Source: Microglena sp. YARC (Eukaryota; Chlorophyta; Chlorophyceae; Chlamydomonadales; Chlamydomonadaceae). Taken from it: a stretch of DNA of 64,000 nt. Shown here piece after piece: positions 15,101 to 27,100 of this stretch. The stretch spans positions 129,649,113-129,713,112 of the forward strand of contig CM039462.1 in assembly GCA_022414725.1 (NCBI GenBank). Direction: 5' to 3'. How positions within the stretch are numbered: the first letter of the stretch is position 1; each line of letters begins with the position of its first letter. The notes beneath the pieces were generated by a model. The model was not told the DNA's origin, ran no database searches, and worked only from the letters and a program-made list of their open reading frames with translations. Position numbers and translations under genes: made by a program.

Positions 15101-18100
15101 AGTGAATGTGAGTGTATATTTGAGTTAGGGTGCGAGTGGGTGAGCGGGTGCGAGTGTATGGGTGAGAGTGTGTGTGTGTGTGTGCAAGACATAAACAAAT
15201 GCCATGTCTAAAGACGAGGCGTGAGGTTGAGGGGGCCAGACCGCTCGCTTGCGCTGGGGCCAACCTCCAAATCTGAATATGATTAAACAAGGTAATGATA
15301 ACGCCTGGTGGGGCGTGGTATTAACAGAGGGACCCGTCGTACGCGGGTAGAGAGAGCGGTCTCTACCTCAATTGGGACAAGCTACCCATCGCGGGTTGAC
15401 AACAGCCTGCAACCGCTTAGGGCGATCGTAGGGGGAATGCGAACCGCCCGACCTACATCTCAAAGCGATTTGGTGTACCACTAGACCTGAATATGATTAT
15501 GTTGTGGAAGAATTAAATTGTCACTTGTAGCACGAAACTCAGGGCCCATGTCGGTAAAACGATTGTTTGGAGTTCAGTCCATCAGTGCTTTTTCTTTTGA
15601 AGGCCTTCCTACTACAGTTGGGCAAGTCCCTTCAGCCTGTTTGGCCTACCCCTGGACTGTAATATACATACACAAACACCACCACCACCAACAACAACCC
15701 ACCACCCACTCCCATTGCATTGTCCAGTTCGCAAGTCTGACAACCCAGTTGCCCTGGCTAGGGCCTTGCTCCAGCTAGAGGCAGGACTGAGGAGGTCATT
15801 GCCCATCATGGCCCCCTTGTGGGACCCCTCAAATCGAGCAGCTCGTCGCCTATGCCCCCCCTGTCCTCTCCCAGCCCCCCCCCTTTCCGCCACCTTCCAC
15901 GGAAATGAAGCCACTACTGCTGCTTCCTCAAGCCCCCCGTCGCGCCCCCACTCGCCTTCAAAACCCCATCAGCAACTGCCCAGAAGCTTTGCCACCTGCT
16001 GCCACGCCCGAGGAAACCCAGCAGCAACTGCCCCAGAAGCTGCTGCACCTGCACCACAGCCAAGAAACCCCAGCAGCAACTGCCCAGAAGCTGCTGCCAC
16101 CTGCAGCTACACCCGAGGAAAAAACACCCGCCATGGCATCCCTTCCTAGAGCTGGTGGTGCTGAGGCCATGCTAGTAGATGGCTACACGCCACTTCCAGC
16201 AGCAGCAGGGCAGCAGAACCTGCTCTCTGTTTGGCACTAGCTGGAGCTTGGTGGTGGTGAGCCATGCTAGTAAGATGGCTACACCCACTTCACAGCAGCA
16301 GCAGGCAGCAGACGCCCTCTCTGTTGGCACTAGCTGGAGCTGGTGGTAGTGAGGCCATTGCAAAGCATAGTTGATGGCTCCATACGCCATTTTATTAGCA
16401 GCTGCAGCAGGGCAGCAGAAGCCCTCTCTGTTGGCACTAGCTGGAGCTGGTGGTAGTGAGGCCATGCTGGTAGATGGCTCCACACCGTTTAGCAATGGAA
16501 CCCCCCCTGTACAGCTGGCGCCCTTGTCCAAAGCCCCCTCCCTTGATAATACAGAAGCTGACGCTGATGCTGACTCAGTTGATATGGCCCCCATATCAGA
16601 AGGTGACCGCCGGCCTGGCACTGCCAGTGGTACCGCAGATTGCACCGCAGCCAGTGCAGGCGATGGCGGTACAGAGGAAGGCACAGCAGGAGGTAGATCT
16701 GCGGTACGCCGCAGTGGGAGGGCACGTGTGGCGTACAAGAATCTCCAAATACAACAGCACAGCAGCAACTGAAAGCGACAAGGAGTGCATAAATCGGGAC
16801 CGCTAAGTCAGTGGTTTCGGATGACGAGATACAGCTCAGAGGAGACAGGGCAGGGAGGAAAGTATATGATAGTGATAAAAGAGCGAACTGCTCTGTGGAA
16901 AAACTCCGAGACCTCCCGGGGGGTGCACATGCTAACGGTGAAGAAGGGAAGTACGCTGGTACATACGATGATAAGGTGAGAAAAGCCCCTATACACTCAA
17001 ATTACACCGAACTCAAATGTAGTGCACTTTACTCAAATTTGAAATTTAACTCCTCCTCGAAGCCGAGCGCTTCTCGCTCTAGAGACGTGCTACTGCAACC
17101 TACGTTCCCAGAATGAGCTTGGGTCGCCACTTGTGCTACCAACTGGGCCTCAAGAATAAATAAAAACCAAAAATAATAATAAATAAAGAAACTAAAAATA
17201 ATAAATAAATAAAAATAAAAAGAATAATATAAAAACCTTTGTCAATACCCTTACCTTTTTACACGCTTCATCACACAACAAAACCCCACCTACCTACACC
17301 TTATACCGTTAACCCTAAAACCCTGTATCCTCCGGAAAAACCCCAAATCCCAGCCTCCAACCTCTAAAACTTACCCCCCTTCAACCCCATGAATGATGAT
17401 GAGAGGTGAGAGAAGCCCTAAACCATCAACTCAAATTTTCCACCCGTCAACCCCTGCCCAATCCCTGCCCAACCATCTTCTCCTCTCCACCACCTGTCCC
17501 AAAGCCCTAACCAACCCAAAGCCTAACCACCTCCTCCCCCCTCCCCTGCCTGTACTGAGACCCTAAACCAACCCAAGCCCTAACCACCTCCTTCCCCCCT
17601 CCCTGCTGTAACAAGAGACCCTAACAAACCCAAAGCCCTACCACCTCCTCTCCCCTCCCCTTCCGTAATAGTAGACCCTAAACCTACGCCCATCCTATCT
17701 GCTGGATTGATCTGGGTCTCGTCCGCGCTTCAAGCCATTGTTACCTCCCCCTACCTGGCACGCAGCCTGGCACGCCAAGGCTGGCACGTACGCCTTCCTG
17801 AAGGGTGCGTACCGAAGTACAGGCCGTCATGTGATGCCCCGCCGGCTGAGTGAGCGAGCGGCTACGGAGCAGCTGACGTGCAGCAGCACAGCTCGCAGTT
17901 CAAATTCGAATCTTCGATAACTCGTGGTGTGGGAGAAGCTGACACACTCAGTGGCTGCTACAGCAGCAGCTTGGAAGGCTTTGGAAAACGTGGTTACAGG
18001 TGTGTGTTTTTGGTTTATGTTGGAGAGAGAGGGAGAGAGAGAAGAGAGGCAACAGAAAGTACACGGGCTACTTGAGTTGGCAGATACCCAGGCAGGGGAA

Positions 18101-21100
18101 TGGCTGTGTTACGCGTGTGTGTGGTTTGGGGTTGGTGGTTAGAGACGTGACGACAGAACCAGGGCCAAGCGCATCAAATTCTACCCTTACCTACCTGCCT
18201 AACCTACCTACCTAAGCTAATTGACCTTACCTAACCTAACCTAACCTAACCTAACCTAACCTAAGCTACCTACATCACCTAAGCTATTTGACCTAATTGA
18301 CCTAACCTAACTAGCCTAGCTACCTACCTACTTAACATAACCTACCGCCTAACTGCCTACCTAAGCTAATTGACCCTAACTAACCTAACCTAGCCTACTG
18401 ATATTCTGCAGGCAAACGAATCCCAACCTACCAACCTAACCTAAAATAACCTAACCTAACCTAACCTAACCTAACCTACCTACCTACCTAACCTAACCTA
18501 ATCTAACCCAACCTATCTGCAGGCAAGAGCAGGCTACAGGACAACAAGTACTTCCTGCAAGCTCTGCCCCCCCAGAAAGATCTATGGAGGAGGCAGGCGG
18601 AGATGCGGCCGCCCCCTCCGCTGCTGCCCGCAGCAGTGCTAGCTGCGCTGGTACCCCAGTTCCTGTACCTCTGTACCTGGTGAAGCCGTACAGACAGTTT
18701 GAGCGGGACGCCCTCGAGGCTGCCAGGCTGGCGAGCGGCGGCCAGGTGCTTTCTAGGGGCCCGTGAGGGCGAGTAGCCAGCTCAGCAGCATTGCCATTAC
18801 TGCCCTGGGTGAGATGCCTTTTGCTCTTGCTACTACAACATGTGCATGTCTTTGAGCTTGTACTCAGCATGCGGCCTGTTTTGTGCTTGTACTACAACAT
18901 ATGCCTGTTTTGTGCTTGTATCCAGCATGTCTTATTTGTGCTTTACTGCAACATGTGCTGTTTTGTGCTTGTAACCTCCAGCATGTTACCTTAATTTGTG
19001 CTTGTACTGTGGCAACATGTTGCCTGTTTTTGCTTGTACGCAGCATGTGCCTGATTTGTGCTTGTACTGGCAGCACGTATGATTTTGTTCTGTGTACTAC
19101 GTGTACCTTTTTGTGCTTGTACACATCGTGTACCTCTTTTCTGTTGCTTACTACAACATGTGTCTGTTTTGTATTTGTATTACATTATGGTCATTTATGT
19201 TACTGTATTGCAACTCAACGTCACCCTCGTCATAAGCGTTCCTCCCCACTCATTCACCACAACCACATTACCATAGCACTGCCAGCCTCCCTCCATTCTC
19301 TTCCCTCTCGCCCTCCCTCCCTCCAACCTTCATAAACCATGCCCTCTCCTCCACAAGGTCCTCCCACTCATCACCACAAACCACAACATAGCACTGCCAT
19401 GCCTCCCTCCATTCTCTTCCCTCTCGCCCCTCCTCCTCCACACTCACTACAAGCTTCTCTCCCTCCACAAGGTCCTCTCCCATCTCATCACCACAAACCA
19501 CATAGCATAGACTGCCATTCCTCCCTCCATTCTCTTCCCTCTCGCCCTCCCCCTGCCACACCTCACTACCCAAGCTTCTCTCCCTTCTCTCCCTCCCTCC
19601 CTCCCACACCTCATAACCCCATGCCTCTCTCCCTCCCATACATAAACACACACCATGCCAAGTGCGCACTTCCCACTCACCAGACCCTCCCCTCCTTGCC
19701 TGCCCCAGAGAGCAGAGTTGAAAGCCACAGCTTCCAGCTGTGCTCTATGAAGCTAGGTGAACTTAATCCCTCCCGCCACACCTCATTACCCATGCCTCTC
19801 TCCCTCCACACGCACGCAGCATACATAAACAACATGCAAGTACATACTTTCCACTCACCAGAACTTTCCCTCCTTGCCTGCCCCAGGGAGCCAAATTGAA
19901 AGATGCAGCTGTAAGCAGTGCTCTATGAAGCTAGGTGGACCCAATCCCTCCCGTCACACCTCATTACCCATGCCTCTCTCCCTCCACACGCACGCAGCAT
20001 ACATGAACACACACCATGCCAGGTACATACTGTCCTCTCACCAGAACCTCCCCTCCTTGCCTGCCCCAGAGAGCAAAGCGGAAAGCCGCAGCTGCCAGCA
20101 GTGCTCTATGAAGCTAGGTGGGAACCAATACGCTAATCCACACCTCACTACTCATGCCTCTCTCCCTTCTGTCCCCTCACTCGCTCCACACCTCATAACC
20201 CATGCCTCTCTCCTCTCACTCCCTCCACACCTCATAACCCATGCTTCTCTCCCTCCACACACACGCAACATACATAAGCACGAACTCCATCCTTGCCCCC
20301 CCCCCAGAGAGTGAGCTGAAAGCCGCAGCTGCCAGGAGTGCTCTATGAAGCTTGGTGGCCAATGACAAGGATAGCATCACGGTCAATTGTGGAGCGTGTG
20401 CCAGGTAAATGGGTGTGGGGGGCTAGTATGTGTGAGGGGGCTTTGGAAAGGCTTGCGGTCACAAGTGTGTTTTTACACCGACCACACCCACAACCCCAAC
20501 ACAAAGTAGCCACACCAAGTACCTACTTGCAGTCGACTCCATGGAGAGAAGAGCAGTGTGCGAATTACCCTCCCACCCCATGTACCCACATGCCCACCCA
20601 CCACACCCACACTCACAAAAGTGCCACACACACACCCCTACTGCAGTTGCCGTTCCATGGGGAACGTGTGAGCATGCCCTCCAACCCACTCACCTCCATG
20701 CCCACCCACTCCACAATGCTCACACCCCAACCACACCCACCTCCGTTCCCCCCCCCAAACACACACCTTCTGCAGTCGCTTCCATGGGGAGTGTGTGGGC
20801 TTGCCCTCCCTCCCATCCACCCCATTGCCCACCCACACACCCACTCACCCTCAACCCCGACCACCCCCACCTCCATTCCATTCCACCTGTCGCTTCCATG
20901 GGGAGTGTGTGGGATGACACCAGAAGACATGGAAGCCCCCCCCCACACACACACACACACACACCTCCATTCCCACACCTACCCCCCCCCCCCCCCCCCC
21001 CCCCCCCCCACTGCGGCAGTCGCTTCCATGTGTGCATGTGCGGGATGACACCGGAAAGACATGGAAGCCCATGCCCACCCACCACCCTCAATCCCCCCCA

Positions 21101-24100
21101 CACACACCTCCTGCTCCCACACACCTATTGCAGTCGCTTCCATGGGGAGTTGTTTGGGATGCCCCCCCCCTATGCCCACACACACACAACCTCCATTACC
21201 ACACCTACACCACACACCTATTGCAGCTGCTTCCATGGAGTGTGTGGAGATGACACCAGAAGAATGGAAGCCCATCCCACTTACACACACACAACGCACC
21301 CCTACTGCACACTAACACCCCTATTGCAGCTGCTTTCCATGGGAGTGTGTGAGATGACACCAGAAGACATGGAAGCCATGCCCACTTACACACACACAAC
21401 GCACCCCTACTGCACACACACCCCTATTGCAGCTGCTTCCATGGGGAGTGTGTAGAGATGACACCGGATGACATGAAGCCCATGCCCACCCACCACGCCA
21501 CCCACACTCTCACACACCCACCTTTACTGCACCCGCACCCCTACTGCAGTCGCTTACATGGTGAATGGTTGGGGATGCCCCCCTCCCCCCCCCCCCATGC
21601 CACCCACACACCCACAAACCCGACCACACACCCAACCCCAACTGCACCCACACCCCTGCTGCAGTCGCTTCCATGGGGAGTGTGTTGGGATGACACCGGA
21701 AGACATGGAAGCCCTAGATGGTCCTTGGCTCTGTACTCCCTGCACTGCCGCCCGAAACCGAAACCAGAACGGAAACCGTGCAAATCAGCGCCGACCCTAC
21801 AGCACAGCTGGCGGTGCACTGTTGGGCGATGGAAAGGAGGGAGTGGAGGGGCAGGTGGCTGTAGCAGGGACAGAAGCTGGGAAGAAGCCGAGGCCTTCAA
21901 GGGTGAAGGAGGCAGCTAAGAGGAGAGCAGCAAGAGCAGCAGCTAAGAAGACGGGCTACTGATGTGGTATGTATGAGTGCATTTTTTACAGTCAGGCTGG
22001 TCCAGGGGTGCAAAATAGTTTTTTTTGCGGAGCCCCCCCTTCTGGGCAGCGAAAGCCCCCATGTTTACCCATTTGTCCGTCCGACCATCCATCCATCCAC
22101 CTGTCTGACCGCGATGCAGCCCGACACGTCAGCCAACGGAGCTCGTAAACTAACTCGCTTCCGTGCCACCTGTCGCTCCCCTCGTGATCACTCTCCGCCA
22201 ATGTTTAGCGTCGCAGGCGACGCTGCATAGAACTTGTCACCGTTAAGGTCACTGTTAAGGCATGTAACGAACTTCCCACTGGTGTCTTCTGCTACCATCT
22301 TCCCTCCTGGCTCATATTTATGTAGGGGTGGGGGTTGGGGTGGGGGGGGCCTGACCACCTGGAATTAACTGTACGTTAGCTCATTTGACAGCAAGTACTA
22401 CTGTTGTTGTTGCTGCTGCTTGCACCGCAATGCCCCCTACCCCCGTCCTCCTACACCAGGACCCCTCCTAAAAGGTGCACGAACTCGCAAGGGAAGGCCG
22501 CAAAGACAAGGGGGCTACTACTACCACCACACCCCAGCCCCTGCTACTTGCTGCTCCTGTGGTTGCTGCTGCTGCTTGCACCCCAATGCCCCCTTACCCC
22601 CGTCCTCCTACCACCCCCCTCCTCACTGGTGCACTAACTCGCAAGGGAGGCCGCAAAGACAAGGGGCTCCTACTTCTACATCACCCTCAGCCCCTGCTAC
22701 TGCTGCTGCTAATGCTAATGCTAATGCTTGACCCCAATGCCCCTACCCCCGTCCTCATTATCACCCCCCCACACACACCCACACACACACACACACACAG
22801 GTTTGAACCATCGCAAGGGAGGATCCGCAAAGACAAGGAGGCTGCTACTACCACCACACCCTCAGCCCCTGCCCCTGCTGCTAATGCTAATGCTAATGCT
22901 GGCACCCCAATGCCCCTTTCACCCCCGTCCTCATATTATCCCCCCCCCCCCCCCCCCCCCCACCCCCCCCCCACCCCCACACACACACACACACACACAC
23001 GCACAGATTTGAACACGCAAGGGAGGCCGCAAAGACAAGGGGGCTCCTACTACCACCACACCCTCAGCCCCTGCTACTGCCACTGCTGCTGGTGCTTGCA
23101 CCCCAATACCCCCTACCCCCGTCCTCCTACCAACCCCCTCCTCATAGGTGCTCTAACTCGCAAGGGCGGCCGCAAAGACAAGGGGGCTACTCCTGCTACC
23201 ACACCCTCCGCCCATGCTACTGCCACTGCTGCTGTTTGCACCCAATGCCCCCTTACCCCCGTCCTCCTACCACCCCCTATCTCACAGGTTCGAACGCGCA
23301 AGGGAGGCTGCAAAGACAAGGGGGCTGCTACTACTACCACACCCTCAGGCCCTGCTACTGCCACTGCTGCTGGCGCCCCAGTGCCCACAGCTGCTTCTGG
23401 CCCCCCAATGCCCCCTTACTCCTGTCTTCCTATCACCCCCCTCTTCGCAGGTTCGAACGCGCAAGGGAGGCTGCAAAGACAAGGGGGCTGCTACTACTAC
23501 CACACCCTCAGGCCCTGGCTACTGCCACTTGCTGCTGGCGCCCCAGTGCCCACAGCTGCTTTCTGGCCCCCAATGCCCCTTACTCCTGTCTTCCTATCAC
23601 CCCCCTCTTCGCAGGTTCGAACGCGCAAGGGAGGCTGCAAAGACAAGGGGGCTGCTACTACTACCACACCCTCAGGCCCTGCTACTGCCACTGCTGCTGG
23701 CGCCCCAGTGCCCACAGCTGCTTCTGGCCCCCCAATGCCCCCTTACTCCTGTCTTCCTATCACCCCCCTCTTCGCAGGTTCGAACTCGCAAGGGAGGCCG
23801 CAAAGACAAGGGGGCTGCTACTACAACCACACCCTCAGGCCCTGCTACTGCCACTGCTGCTGGTGCCCCAGTGCTCACAGCTGCTGGTACTGCTGCACCA
23901 GGCAGTACAGTGCCTCCCCCCCTGCCCCCTGTGGTTACGTACTGTGTGTGTAAGCAACGACAGAGGATGATGAAGAGAATGAGAGGAGATGTGAGTGGGT
24001 GCATGTGCCTGTGCTTGTGTGTGTATATGCCTGCGCATGTGTGTGCATGTGCCTGTACTTGTGTGTGTATATGCCCTGCGCATGTATGTTGCATGTTGTG

Positions 24101-27100
24101 TGCTTGTGCCTTTTCTTTTGCGTGTATATGCTATTTTGTTTTAACTGCGCATTGTGTGTGCATGTGCCTGTGCCTGTGTGTGCATGTGTGTGCCTATGCC
24201 TGTATGTGCATGTGCCGGTGTGTCTAAGCAACGGGAGGATGATGAGTAGATTGAGGAGGACATGGTGAGTGGGTGTGCCTGGTCTTGTGCGTTTGTGTGC
24301 TTATGCCCGTGCCGGTTTGTGCATGTGTGTGTGCTTGTGTGTGCATGTGCCTTTAATGTGCATGTGTGTGCATGTGCCGATGTGTGCATGTGCCTGTATG
24401 TGCATGTGCCGGTGTGTGTAATCAACAGGAGAAGGAGGAGGAGGATAATGAGGAGGTCATGGTGAGTGGGTATGTCCGGGCTTGTGTGTTTGTGTGCTTC
24501 TGCTTGTGCATGTGCCTTTGCCTGTGCCACGACCATCACCACCACCATCACAACCATCATCATCACCACCATCACCAACACCATCATCATGACCATCACC
24601 AACACCATCACCACCATCACCACAATCACCACCACCATCACCACAATCACCACCACCATCACCACCACCATCATCACCACCATCACCAACACCACCATCA
24701 TCACCACCACCAACACCATCACTACTACCATCATCACCACCACCATCACCACCATCACCACCATCACCACCACCATCACTACCACCATCACCACCACCAT
24801 CACCACCACCATCACCACCATCACTACCACCACAATCACCACCATCACTACCACCATCACTACCACCACCACCACCATCACCACCATCACCACCACCATC
24901 ACCACCACCACCACCACCACCACCCACCATCACCACCACCGACACCACCACCGTCACACCATCATCCACCACCACCACCACCACCACCATCACCATCACC
25001 ACCACCTCCACCATCACCACTACCACCACCACCACCATCACCATCACCACCACCACCACCACCACCATCATCACCATCATCACCACCACCATTATCACCA
25101 CCACCATCACCACCACCACCTCCACCACAACCACCACCATCACCACCACCACCACCATCATTACCACCATCACCACCACAGGTTTGCTGCGATGGATGTG
25201 ACGACTGGTTTCACCCCTCCTGCCTGAAAAGCACACTGGAGGCGATTACTGCTAACGAGAATTGGTACTGCCCCACGTGTAGCCTGAAGCCAGGAGGTAC
25301 TGGCAAGAGAAGAAGGTGGGTATTGATACTGGGTACTGGCAAGAGGGTGTGCTGGGTGCTGGCAAGAGTACTGGGTACTGGCAAGAGGGTGTGCTGGGTG
25401 CTGGCAAAGAGTACTGGGGTACTGGCAAGAGGGTGTGCTGGGGTGCTGGCAAGAGTACTGGGTACTGGCAAGAGGGTGTGCTGGGTGCTGGCAAGAGTAC
25501 TGGGTACTGGCAAGAGGGTGTGCTGGTTGCTGGCAAGAGTACTGGGTACTGGCAAGAGGGTGTGCTGGGTGCTGGCAAGAGTACTGGGTACTGGCAAGAG
25601 TACTGGGTACTGTTGTTACTTTTGTTATGCAGGAGGCAATTAGCTGCCTGCAAGGTTGCCTCCCTCTCACATTGTTTCGAAATCCACGTTTCGTGGCACC
25701 TAGCACCTCCACCCCGCCTTTCTATCCACACTATTTTGAAAAGTTTCTTATCCTTATCCCGGCCTTGCCCAATTCATAAGCAGGAGGCAATCAGCTGCCC
25801 GCAAGCTTGCCTCCCTCTTAGATTGTTTCGAAATCCGCTTTTCGTGACATCTAGCACCTCCACCCCGCCCTGTTCTTCACACCATTTTAAAAAGCTTTTG
25901 TGTCCTTACCCGGCCTCACCCTATTTGTTAAGCAGGAGGCAATCAGCTGCCTGTAAGGTTGCCTCCCCCTCACATTGTTTCGAATTCCGCGCTTTGTGAC
26001 ACGTAGCACCTTCACCCTTCCTTCTCCACGCTATTTTGAAACGATTGTTACGGTAGCTGACACCTAGCAACCCCCCTATTGTATACAGGAGGCAATCAGC
26101 TGCCCGCAAGGTTGCCTCTCCCTCACACTGTTTCGAAATCCGCGCTTCGTGACACGTAGCACCTCCACCCCTTCTTCTTCTTCACGCTATTTTTAAGTGA
26201 TTGTTACGGTAGCTGACACCAAGCACCCCCCCTATTGTATACAGGAGGCAATCAGCTGCCCGCAAGCTCGCCTCCCTCTCAGAGAGCGACGACCCAGCTG
26301 CAGATGAAGATGATAGTGATGGCAGCGACTCTGAGAACGCTGGAGGGGGCAGTGAGTGGGGACATGCAGGTGTGTGTTTAAGACATGCACCTACCTAGAT
26401 ATATGATGTGATGTGTGTGTGTGTAGGGGGACATGCAGGTGTGTGTAGGGGGACATGCAGGTGTGTGTAGGGGGACATGCAGGTGTGTGTTTAAGACATG
26501 CACCTACCTAGATATATGATGTGATGTGTGTGTGTGTAGGGGGACATGCAGGTGTGTGTTTAAGACATGCACCTACCTAGATATATGATGTGATGTATGT
26601 GTGTGTGTGTAGGGGGACATGGGGGGAAGGAGGCAGTGAGTGGGGACATGCAGGTGTGTGTGCAGACAGTCCTCCAACATACACACACACACACATACAC
26701 AGCTGCAGATGAAGATGATAATGATGGGAGCGACTTAGAGAATGCTAGAAGGGGCAGTGAGTGGGGGCATGCAGGTTTGTGTGTAGACCCTCCTCCAACA
26801 AACACGTACACGTACACACACATTCACAGCTGCGGATGAAGATGATAGTGATAGTGATGGGAGCGACTCTGAGAATGCTGGGGGGGGCAGTGAGTGGGGA
26901 CATGCCGGTGCGTGTGTAAACACTCCTCCAACACACATACACACACATGCACATACACGTACACACATACTCACACACACGCGTACAGAAGCATGCACAC
27001 ACACATATGCGCATACATACACACATACTCACACACAAATACACACATACTCACACACACACATGCACACACATGCACAAACACCACTGATGCAGGTCCT

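Noticed and set aside
22005..22030. hAT terminal repeat 'caggggtgcaaaatag'
   Set aside because: No inverted partner or 8-bp target duplication within reach.
24141..25236. Val/Met- and His/Thr-rich frames of more than 250 codons
   Set aside because: Translation of the CAY trinucleotide tract in different frames.
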